From Alphaproteobacteria bacterium (GTDB lineage Bacteria > Pseudomonadota > Alphaproteobacteria > Rhodospirillales > Magnetospirillaceae): DNA of 5,216 nucleotides. Shown here piece by piece: positions 1-5,203 of this stretch; the stretch's first letter is position 1, and each line of letters starts with the position of its first letter. Both the position numbers and the translations under genes were made by a program. The stretch spans positions 1 to 5,216 of the forward strand of contig JADFZP010000272.1 in the NCBI GenBank assembly GCA_015232485.1, read 5' to 3'. Below the pieces are notes generated by a model, which was given only the letters and a program-made list of their open reading frames with translations, searched no databases and was not told where the DNA came from.

Positions 1-447
1 CCGCGCCGCCGCCAAGCCGGCGCGGGCGCGGCGGGCATAGGCGTCGTATTCGGCCGGCGCCTCGCTTTGGCGCACCGCGCGGAACCACGACCGCACGCAG
101 GAATGGGCGACCAGCAGGCAAGGCGCCGTCCAGGGCAGGGCGGCGTGGGCGAAGCCGTTGACGTGGACGATATCGGCGCCGACCCGGCGTTCGAGGCCCA
201 GCAGCCAGTCGCCGGCCCGCTCGACATCGAGATCGGCGCCGGGCACCCACTCCAGGCGGAAGGCGGCATGCTCGACCACCAGGCCGGGAACCGCCTCGGC
301 CTGGGCGCGCTGGGCGGGCGAGGGCGCCGGCCCCATCACCGCCAGCGTGACGGTGGCGTCGTGGCGGCTTAGGCCGCGCGCCAAGTCCACGGCATAGGTC
401 CAAACGCCGCCCACCGCATCGGCGGTCATCAGCACGCGCAGGGTCAA
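1..447 (-). CDS. Glycosyltransferase family 4 (GT-B fold), N-terminal part, runs off left edge
   Basis: This is the N-terminal acceptor-side Rossmann domain of a GT4-type glycosyltransferase, which would transfer a sugar from a nucleotide donor to a glycan or other acceptor at the cytoplasmic face. The 149 visible codons begin (L/M)TLRVLMTADAVGGVWTYA: a first beta strand, then an Asp and a Gly-Gly loop (residues 10-14) and an amphipathic helix, as is usual at the start of GT4 enzymes. A second strand (ADIVHVNGF, about residues 95-103) and LLVAHSCVRSW follow. The C-terminal donor-binding domain with the EX7E-type motif lies outside the window. The start is a TTG at 447-445 that overlaps the TGA of the upstream radical SAM gene, with AGGAG six bases before it. 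The in-frame ATG seven codons in would remove the first beta strand, so TTG is preferred. It is the last visible gene of the minus-strand operon. Family assignment is fairly sure; donor and acceptor are unknown. Confidence 0.85.
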   Translation of the reverse strand, partial: MTLRVLMTADAVGGVWTYAVDLARGLSRHDATVTLAVMGPAPSPAQRAQAEAVPGLVVEHAAFRLEWVPGADLDVERAGDWLLGLERRVGADIVHVNGFAHAALPWTAPCLLVAHSCVRSWFRAVRQSEAPAEYDAYARRARAGLAAAR

Positions 448-1676
448 GGGATGCTCCTTTCGAGATGGTGGAGTGGCAAGGGCCGCTCCTCCTGGATGTC
501 GCTGAAATGGTCGAAGCGGGCGAGGTAGTCGTCGACCGCCCGCTCCCAGGCCAGGTCGTCGGGCGGCCCCCACCGCTTGCGGTAGTCGGGGGCGCCGGGA
601 TAGGGGAACAGGGGCACGGGATCGTTGGCCCACACGCCCTGGGCGCGCATCGCCCGGCGCCAGGCGATCAGGTCGGCCTGATCGTCGTCGGGGCCTTCGA
701 TCAGATTGGCCTGCACGAAGGGAACGTGCCGCTTGGCGAGGACCAGCCGCTCGCCCAACTCGTCGGTCGACATGCGGCAATCCTTGTCCAGCCGGTCGCG
801 GCCGGCCTCGGACAGGCTTTCCACCCCGGCCTCGATCGACACGCAGCCGGCGCGGCCCAGCAGCTCCAGATATTCGGGCTTCCACAGGTCGATGCGGGTC
901 TGCACGCCGAATCGCACCGGCCGGTCGACCAGGGCCTCGAGCAGGCGGCGGTCGGGCAGGAAGATCTCGTCGATGAAGTACAGATAGGTGACGCCTTGCG
1001 CGATCAGCCCGTCGATCTCGGCCAGCAGCGGCCCCAGCGCGCGGCGGCGATAGGCGTCGCGGAACGCCTCCTTGGCGCAGAACGAGCAGCGATAGGGGCA
1101 GCCGCGCGACGCCTCGATCTCGGCGCCCGGTCCATCGGGCGGGGCGTCGAAACGGTGGTGGTGGTGGGTGTGGCGGGCCAGCCATTCGGCCGGCCAGGAC
1201 AGCGGCGGCAAATCGGTGAAGCGTCCGGTATGGGGAACCGGGGGCGCGGTTCCTCCATCGGCCAGCCGGGCGACGATCTCTTCGCACTCGCCCATCACCA
1301 CCTCGTCGACGCCCAGCTTGCGGCGCACGGCGCCCGGCGAGGTCGAGCCGTGCGGCCCCACCGCGACCAGCCGCCCGGCCACCGGGCGGATCAAGGCGAC
1401 CAGATCCTGCGGCACGCGCAGTTCGGGCTGGGCGCAGCGCCAGAACAGATAGGTTGGCGCGGTGGTGACGACCGTCATGTCCGGCCGGAAGTCGGCGAGG
1501 CGGACGGCCATCTCGCCATGGGTCAGGTCGTCCAGCCGGCCATCGAGCATCAAGGTCTGGTGGCCCGGCAGAAGGGCGCGGCAATAGCCCAGTTCAAGCG
1601 GCAGATGCGGTTCGCGGCAGCCGAAATAGATGCTGCCCTCGAAGCTCCAACGGGGATTGAGCAGGGCGATCCTCAT
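444..1676 (-). CDS. Radical SAM protein with N-terminal B12-binding-like domain
   Basis: This 410-residue protein is predicted to cleave S-adenosylmethionine reductively at a [4Fe-4S] cluster, probably with a cobalamin cofactor. The radical SAM cluster motif is clear: C193-P-Y-R-C197-S-F-C200 (CxxxCxxC) after EIEASRG. Residues 1 to about 145 have the alternating strand/helix pattern of a B12-binding Rossmann domain, including DMTVVTTAPTYLF (66-78), LVAVGPHGS (103-111) and a GVDEVVMGECEE segment (122-133). The His-on motif DxHxxG is absent, as in many radical SAM/B12 enzymes. A His-rich stretch, HTHHHH, sits at 169-174 between the domains. The radical SAM barrel follows to about residue 350, including YLYFIDEIF, FGVQTRIDLW and a SIEAGVES segment. 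The ATG at 1676-1674 overlaps the upstream TGA (ATGA) and has AAGGGG seven bases before it; the much longer open frame upstream is a shadow of the epimerase gene. From memory it resembles the family called B12-binding radical SAM protein of the 'rhizo-twelve' system. Its substrate, perhaps a sugar or lipid-linked glycan, is inferred only from context. Confidence 0.88.
   Translation of the reverse strand: MRIALLNPRWSFEGSIYFGCREPHLPLELGYCRALLPGHQTLMLDGRLDDLTHGEMAVRLADFRPDMTVVTTAPTYLFWRCAQPELRVPQDLVALIRPVAGRLVAVGPHGSTSPGAVRRKLGVDEVVMGECEEIVARLADGGTAPPVPHTGRFTDLPPLSWPAEWLARHTHHHHRFDAPPDGPGAEIEASRGCPYRCSFCAKEAFRDAYRRRALGPLLAEIDGLIAQGVTYLYFIDEIFLPDRRLLEALVDRPVRFGVQTRIDLWKPEYLELLGRAGCVSIEAGVESLSEAGRDRLDKDCRMSTDELGERLVLAKRHVPFVQANLIEGPDDDQADLIAWRRAMRAQGVWANDPVPLFPYPGAPDYRKRWGPPDDLAWERAVDDYLARFDHFSDIQEERPLPLHHLERSIP
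454..458 (-). promoter_or_regulatory. Shine-Dalgarno site that fixes the TTG start of the glycosyltransferase
   Basis: On the minus strand AAAGGAG ends six bases before the TTG at 447-445. It lies inside the last codons of the radical SAM gene. No similarly strong site precedes the internal ATG at 429-427. This supports an unusual TTG start with a TTGA stop/start overlap. Confidence 0.75.
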
Positions 1677-2713
1677 GCCGGCACCCCTTCGCCGGCCAGC
1701 CAGCGATGCAGCCGCGTCACGCCGTCCTCGGCGGCGATGCGGGGGCTCCAGCCGGTGGCCGCCTGGAAGCGGCGGGTGTCCGAGACGTACCAAAGCTGAT
1801 CGCCCGGCCGCGACGGCCGGAAGTCGAGGCTGGGCGTCTCGCCGCGCAGGGCGGAAATCCGTTCGATCAGGTCGAGCAGGCTGATCGCGTTGCCCGGCCC
1901 GCCGCCCAGATTGAACGGCTGACCGGCCAGCCGGGCGGCGTCGCTCAAGCCCAGCAGCCACGCCTCGACGGCGTCGTCGACATGCAGCACGTCGCGCACT
2001 TGGGCGCCGTCGCCGAAGATCGCCAAGGTGCGGCCGGCCTTGGCCGAAAGCAGGAAATGGGCGACCCAGCCCTGATCCTCGGTGCCGAATTGGCGCGGGC
2101 CGTAAAGGCAGCTCATCCGCAACACCACGGCGGGCAGGCCGTAGATCCGCGCGTAATCCAGCACGTACTGGTCGGCGGCGCCCTTCGAGCAGCCATAGGG
2201 GCTGTGCAGATCGAGCGGTTGGGCCTCGTCTATCCCTAAGGCGCGCGGCGCGGGGTCGGCGGGCAACCAGCGCGCCCCGCGGCGCTCCAACGCCACTCCG
2301 GCCAAGCGGCCATAGACCTTGTTGGTCGAGGCGAACACCAGCGGCGGCGGCTTGGGCAGGGCGCGGATCGCCTCGAGCAGCCGGAAGGTGCCGCGCAGAT
2401 TGACCTCGAAATCGGTGACCGGGTCGACGACGCTGGTGGTCACCGCCACCTGGGCGGCCAGATGGCAGATTCCCTCGGCGCGGGCCACGGCGGCGTCCAG
2501 GGCGGCGCCGTCGCGGATATCGGCCACCACCGCCTCGACCAGATCGCCATGGCGGCTTCGCAGCCAAGCCAGATTGGCGGCGACGCCGGGGCGGCACAGA
2601 TTGTCGTAGACGATCACCCGTCGGCCCTGTCCGGCCAGCCGGTCCGCCAAATTGGCGCCCAGGAAGCCGGCCCCGCCGGTGATCAGCACGCCCGCCGGTC
2701 GCGCCGCCGTCAT
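1673..2713 (-). CDS. NAD-dependent sugar-nucleotide epimerase, CDP-paratose 2-epimerase (RfbE/TyvE)-like
   Basis: This is a complete extended short-chain dehydrogenase of 346 residues, about the family's normal length. The NAD-binding GGAGFLG (13-19) opens the Rossmann fold, followed by HLAAQVAV (84-91), the active-site strand ASTNKVYG (128-135) and the catalytic Y173-G-C-S-K177 pair. Several segments match what I recall of Salmonella CDP-tyvelose/paratose 2-epimerase almost word for word: STNKVYG, HSPYGCSKGAADQY, LDYARIYGL, YGPRQF followed by DQGWV, and a G-x-G-x-QVRDVLH segment. That enzyme oxidises and re-reduces the sugar with tightly bound NAD to invert C2. Here the nucleotide and sugar are not known, because no CDP-hexose genes are in the window. 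It overlaps the upstream epimerase and downstream radical SAM genes by four bases each (ATGA), so it is the second gene of the operon. Subfamily placement is strong; exact substrate is open. The symbol is left blank for that reason. Confidence 0.9.
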   Translation of the reverse strand: MTAARPAGVLITGGAGFLGANLADRLAGQGRRVIVYDNLCRPGVAANLAWLRSRHGDLVEAVVADIRDGAALDAAVARAEGICHLAAQVAVTTSVVDPVTDFEVNLRGTFRLLEAIRALPKPPPLVFASTNKVYGRLAGVALERRGARWLPADPAPRALGIDEAQPLDLHSPYGCSKGAADQYVLDYARIYGLPAVVLRMSCLYGPRQFGTEDQGWVAHFLLSAKAGRTLAIFGDGAQVRDVLHVDDAVEAWLLGLSDAARLAGQPFNLGGGPGNAISLLDLIERISALRGETPSLDFRPSRPGDQLWYVSDTRRFQAATGWSPRIAAEDGVTRLHRWLAGEGVPA

Positions 2714-3825
2714 GCCACCAACCCCCGGCTGGCCAATTCGCTGGTCATCCGCTCGACGTGGTCGACGGCGGTCTGGCGGGCCAGCCATTCGACCAGTTCG
2801 ACCAAGCCGTCGTCGAGCGCGACCCGCGGCTCGAAGCCCAGACCCTGGCGGGCCGCGCCGATGTCGGCGAAGCAGTGGCGGATGTCGCCCACCCGGAACC
2901 GGCCGGTGATTTCGGGCTCGATCGACAGCGCCATGGCGCGCGACAGGCGGGCGGCCAATTCGGCGATGGTCAGGCTGTGCCCGCTGGCCACGTTGAAGAC
3001 CCGGCCGGGGGCGGCCGGGCTGTCCATCGCCATGCGGCAGGCCCGCGCCACGTCCTTGACATGCACGAAGTCGCGGCGCTGCCCGCCATCCTCGAACAGC
3101 AGGGGCGGGCGGCCGTTGAGCAGCCTGGCGCCGAAGATCGCCAGCACGCCGGTATAGGGGTTGGACAGCGCCTGGCGCGGCCCATAGACGTTGAAAAAGC
3201 GCAGGGCGGTGGTGCCGATGCCATAGGCGCCGCCGATCAGCAGGCACATGCGCTCCTGCGCGAATTTGTTCAGCGCATAGACCGAGGCCAGGGCCGGCGG
3301 CTTCCATTCGGGGGTCGGCAGGGGCGCGAGCGGGCGGCCGTCGCGCCCCACCATCTCCCACCGCGCGTCGCGCAAGCCATCGGCCGTGCGGTCGGCGTCG
3401 GACACCGGGCGGCCCTCGCCATCCTGGTACAGCCCTTCGCCGTAGACGCTCATCGACGAGGCGACCACCAGCCGCTCGACCGGCCGTTCGCTCAGGGCTT
3501 GCAGCAGAACCGCGGTGCCCAGGTCGTTCACCCCGACATAATCGTCGATCTGGAACATGCTTTGGCCCACCCCGACCATCGAGGCGAGATGAAACACCGC
3601 GTCGACCCCGTCCAGGGCGCGCCGCACGGCGGCGGCGTCGCGCATGTCGCCTCGCAGCAGTTCGACCTCGGGGGCGAGATGGGCGGGACGCGTGGCCGCC
3701 GGCCCGTGGACCTGGGGGATCATGGAATCCAGCGCCCGCACCCGGTGGCCGGCTTCGAGAAGCTCGTCGCAGAGATGCGAGCCGATGAATCCGGCTCCCC
3801 CAGTGATCAGGATGTTTCGGGCCAT
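2710..3825 (-). CDS. NAD-dependent sugar-nucleotide epimerase, dTDP-L-rhamnose 4-epimerase-like
   Basis: This complete extended SDR of 371 residues should interconvert or reshape a nucleotide sugar, most likely at C4. Visible marks are GGAGFIG (9-15) for NAD, LLRGDMRD (56-63), FHLASMVGVGQSM (78-90), the active-site serines in ASSMSVYG (122-129), catalytic Y183-A-L-N-K187, RFFNVYGPRQALSNPYTG and a QRRDFVHVKDV segment. The YGPRQALSNPYTGV and FRVGDIRHCFADI segments fit the group usually annotated as dTDP-L-rhamnose 4-epimerase rather than plain GalE. About 45 residues (130-176) lie between the serine strand and the catalytic tyrosine, longer than in GalE and, I believe, typical of this subgroup. 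The chosen ATG at 3825-3823 directly starts the ARNILITGG strand and has GGGGAAG just upstream; the frame is open to 3900 but the added residues look non-native. It is the first visible gene of the minus-strand operon. The true substrate is unproven. Confidence 0.88.
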   Translation of the reverse strand: MARNILITGGAGFIGSHLCDELLEAGHRVRALDSMIPQVHGPAATRPAHLAPEVELLRGDMRDAAAVRRALDGVDAVFHLASMVGVGQSMFQIDDYVGVNDLGTAVLLQALSERPVERLVVASSMSVYGEGLYQDGEGRPVSDADRTADGLRDARWEMVGRDGRPLAPLPTPEWKPPALASVYALNKFAQERMCLLIGGAYGIGTTALRFFNVYGPRQALSNPYTGVLAIFGARLLNGRPPLLFEDGGQRRDFVHVKDVARACRMAMDSPAAPGRVFNVASGHSLTIAELAARLSRAMALSIEPEITGRFRVGDIRHCFADIGAARQGLGFEPRVALDDGLVELVEWLARQTAVDHVERMTSELASRGLVA

Positions 3826-3853
3826 GGTCTTCCCCGTTCGATCGCGCCTTTCC

Positions 3854-3867
3854 GAGCACATATGCTC
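3854..3867. repeat. Short inverted repeat GAGCA-CATA-TGCTC in the divergent intergenic region
   Basis: Five-base arms GAGCA/TGCTC flank a four-base CATA centre, 29-42 bases upstream of the epimerase start on the minus strand. It could be an operator half-site pair or a leader hairpin. The arms are short enough to arise by chance, so no function is claimed. Confidence 0.35.
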
Positions 3868-3879
3868 TGTCGGCCCATT

Positions 3880-3922
3880 CTCGCGGGGCACTAGCCCCAA
3901 AGAACCGCCGCTCCTCCGCGAG
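3880..3922. repeat. Nested inverted repeats in the divergent intergenic region
   Basis: A perfect seven-base inverted repeat, CTCGCGG (3880-3886) and CCGCGAG (3916-3922), encloses 29 bases. Overlapping its left arm is a second small hairpin, GGGGC-ACTA-GCCCC (3885-3898). Both lie between the epimerase operon and the response regulator, where operator or leader structure would be expected. The very high GC content makes chance pairing easy, so this is recorded as structure only. Confidence 0.35.
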
Positions 3923-3964
3923 CGCTGGCGGGACTGGCCATAGGGGGAAGGCCCCAGCGGGTGT

Positions 3965-3992
3965 TTGCCGCGACGGAAATTCTGGATATAAA
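3965..3992 (+). promoter_or_regulatory. Putative sigma70-like promoter of the response regulator
   Basis: TTGCCG at 3965-3970 as -35 and TATAAA at 3987-3992 as -10 are separated by 16 bases. They sit 43 bases before the ATG at 4035, in a locally AT-richer patch (GGAAATTCTGGATATAAAG) within otherwise GC-rich DNA. This predicts a transcript start near 4000 and a leader of about 35 bases. It is a sequence match only. No equally good promoter was found for the leftward operon. Confidence 0.5.
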
Positions 3993-4034
3993 GCGTGCTG
4001 TGGGGCCGAAGGGGGCGCCGAACGGGACGACGTC

Positions 4035-4733
4035 ATGCCGGATCGCGAACGCATACTGGTGGTCGAGGACGAACCAAGCACGCGGGCCATTCTGGTCAAG
4101 CTGCTGGTGGCCGAAGGCTATCCGGTCGGGGCGGCCGACACGGCGGCGCAGGCCCGCGCCTTGCTGGCCGCCGAGACCTTCTCGTTGGTGCTGCTCGACC
4201 TCAACCTGCCCGACGACGACGGCTTGACCCTGGCGCGCGAACTCAGCCGCCATCACCGCACCGGGATCATCATGGTGTCGGGCCGCGCCGACGACATGGA
4301 TCGCATCATCGGGCTGGAGGTCGGCGCCGATGATTACGTCACCAAGCCCTTCGTGCCGCGCGAGCTGATGGCCCGCGTCCGCACCGTGCTGCGGCGCCTG
4401 AGTCCGCCGACCGAACTGACCGGCGTGCTGAAGTTCGAAGGCTGGACGCTTGACATGCCGGGACGCTCGCTGCATCGGCCGGATGGTCGACAGGTCCACC
4501 TGACCCGCGCCGAATTCGATCTGCTGGCCCGGCTGGCCAGCCAGCCCGGCCGGGTGCACACGCGGCACCAATTGCTGACGGCGGTGAGCAGTCGCGATTG
4601 GGCCCCGGTCGATCGCACGATCGACGTCCTGGTCAGCCGGTTGCGTCGAAAGATAGAGGTTGACCCGAAGTCGCCACGTCTGATACTCACGCTTTCCGGG
4701 CACGGCTACAAATTCACGCCATCAGACGCGTAA
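4035..4733 (+). CDS. OmpR/TorR-type two-component response regulator
   Basis: This complete 232-residue cytoplasmic regulator would be phosphorylated by a sensor kinase and then bind DNA. Residues 1-121 form the receiver: ILVVEDE with the acidic pair E11/D12, phospho-acceptor D55 in LVLLDLNLPDDDG, switch residue S82, and DDYVTKPF with Y101 and K104. Residues about 130-228 form the winged-helix output domain: a KFEGWTLD strand, LTRAEFDLL (156-164), recognition helix around R194-I207 (RTIDVLVSRLRRKI) and the wing GHGYKF (222-227). The usual RGxGY of the wing is SGHGY here, so the common Arg is replaced by Ser221. The receiver's GIIMVSGRADDMDRIIGLE stretch is reminiscent of TorR/ArcA. The ATG immediately precedes the first strand; the upstream SD (around GGGACG) is weak. 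No histidine kinase lies in the window, so its signal is unknown. Its divergent position suggests, without proof, that it may control the epimerase operon. Confidence 0.95.
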   Translation: MPDRERILVVEDEPSTRAILVKLLVAEGYPVGAADTAAQARALLAAETFSLVLLDLNLPDDDGLTLARELSRHHRTGIIMVSGRADDMDRIIGLEVGADDYVTKPFVPRELMARVRTVLRRLSPPTELTGVLKFEGWTLDMPGRSLHRPDGRQVHLTRAEFDLLARLASQPGRVHTRHQLLTAVSSRDWAPVDRTIDVLVSRLRRKIEVDPKSPRLILTLSGHGYKFTPSDA

Positions 4734-4904
4734 TACGCGCAAGTTCAGGCGCGATCAACCGTCGATCTTTGCCATAATTTCCCTTGCGGGCCGCCAGACG
4801 CACTGAGCGGGTTAGTTCGTTTGCTCGCTGTGAAGCATCGCTCCTCTCGTGGCAGGCTTGCCTCTCCAAGACATAACGAAACATGGTCTAGGGAGATGGG
4901 TATC
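4734..4904. other. Intergenic leader without a recognised gene
   Basis: This 171-base gap between the response regulator and the small ORF is less GC-rich than its surroundings (for example ATCTTTGCCATAATTTCCC at 4765-4783). A CATAAT hexamer at 4773-4778 resembles a -10 box, but no -35 element sits at a proper distance. No clear intrinsic terminator follows the regulator: there is no stable stem with a T tract. The minus-strand open frame at 4745-4945 has no recognisable protein features. Confidence 0.4.
4891..4895 (+). promoter_or_regulatory. Shine-Dalgarno site of the small hypothetical gene
   Basis: GGGAG lies nine bases before the ATG at 4905, in a region otherwise lacking purine-rich runs. 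It is the main reason to prefer 4905 over the ATGs at 4821 and 4896. Confidence 0.5.
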
Positions 4905-5078
4905 ATGCAAAGCCAGAACGTCGTCAGCCCAAGGATGCTAGCCAACCTCGCCGATGCGATGCGGGCGATCGCCGAAGATCATCCCGAGGCGGCTCCGGTT
5001 CTCAGGAATATGGCGGCGGTTTACGAGATGCGCTCGCAGCGGGCGCGCTCCGAGACGGGGCGCGGCCCGGCGAATTAG
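4905..5078 (+). CDS. Small hypothetical protein, 57 residues
   Basis: I do not recognise a family. The predicted product starts MQSQNVVSPRMLANLADAMR and is mostly helix-forming. An amphipathic, alanine-rich centre (about residues 11-43) leads into an Arg-rich, probably disordered tail ending RGPAN. There is no signal peptide, membrane segment or cysteine. The start at 4905 is chosen because GGGAG (4891-4895) lies nine bases before it. The in-frame ATG at 4896 directly abuts that site, and the one at 4821 would add a basic stretch (MLAVKHRSSRGR) that looks like translated leader. The real start could still be 4896. The stop TAG is 17 bases before the palindromic repeat. It may be a stand-alone small gene. 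Coding status is likely but not certain, given its length. Confidence 0.6.
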   Translation: MQSQNVVSPRMLANLADAMRAIAEDHPEAAPVLRNMAAVYEMRSQRARSETGRGPAN

Positions 5079-5083
5079 TGCAC

Positions 5084-5099
5084 TGACGCTTTTCCGTCA
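5084..5099. repeat. Short inverted repeat TGACG/CGTCA at the repeat boundary
   Basis: TGACG (5084-5088) and CGTCA (5095-5099) flank a six-base spacer, CTTTTC. It begins six bases after the small ORF stop and shares its right arm with the outer end of the large palindromic repeat. The stem is only five bases and lacks a T tract after it, so it is a poor terminator. Confidence 0.3.
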
Positions 5100-5203
5100 T
5101 GGCCGGGCTTGACCCGGCCATCCATTTCTCCGCAAAAGAGAAAGCGGAAACAAAGGCTTGGGCGGCTGTCATGTGGATGCCCGGATCAAGTCCGGGCATG
5201 ACG
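5095..5203. repeat. Compound palindromic dispersed repeat of the alphaproteobacterial 'GLDPGI' type
   Basis: Two 30-base arms (5095-5124 and 5174-5203) are inverted copies of each other with four mismatches, starting CGTCATG and ending CATGACG. Each arm is itself a hairpin with a nine-base perfect stem and five-base loop: stem 5099-5107/5113-5121 with loop CTTGA, and stem 5177-5185/5191-5199 with loop TCAAG. The 49-base centre (5125-5173) is A-rich around GCAAAAGAGAAAGCGG. Read on the minus strand the element gives MPGLDPGIHM and then AGSSPAMT, the peptides that recur as spurious ORFs in many alphaproteobacterial genomes. It is probably a non-coding, non-autonomous repeat, comparable to REP/BIME elements. 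The mismatches between arms alternate between C/G-type pairs that preserve each inner stem. Confidence 0.85.

Noticed and set aside
465..1799. 444-residue plus-strand open frame antisense to the radical SAM gene
   Set aside because: It lies opposite a gene with unmistakable motifs, and its translation is low-complexity G/Q/R/A/H-rich with no domain. It is a typical high-GC antisense shadow.
1677..2597. N-terminal extension of the radical SAM frame, which would give a 717-residue protein
   Set aside because: The extension is Arg/Gly-rich shadow of the CDP-paratose epimerase-like gene. The ATG at 1676 has an SD and an ATGA overlap, and starts at the first beta strand of the B12-like domain.
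2758..3894. 378-residue plus-strand open frame antisense to the first epimerase
   Set aside because: Its composition (many H, Q, D, G, R) and lack of any motif mark it as a shadow of the epimerase on the other strand.
3923..3959. CGCTGG/CCAGCG inverted repeat with a 25-base spacer upstream of the response regulator promoter
   Set aside because: The arms are only six bases and GC-rich with a long spacer, as expected by chance in this composition.
2714..4099. N-terminal extension of the second epimerase frame, which would give an 808-residue fusion
   Set aside because: The added part is an Arg/Pro-rich out-of-frame reading of the first epimerase. The ATG at 2713 directly precedes the NAD-binding strand.
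3891..4703. 270-residue minus-strand open frame opposite the response regulator
   Set aside because: The response regulator on the plus strand is complete with all catalytic residues, and the antisense product shows no recognisable fold.
4745..4945. Minus-strand 66-residue open frame
   Set aside because: There is no ribosome binding site or motif that I can see, and it overlaps the leader and start of the better-supported plus-strand small gene.
5002..5199. Minus-strand 65-residue open frame containing MPGLDPGIHM
   Set aside because: It is the translation of the palindromic repeat, a known source of spurious ORFs in Alphaproteobacteria, and it runs antisense into the small hypothetical gene.
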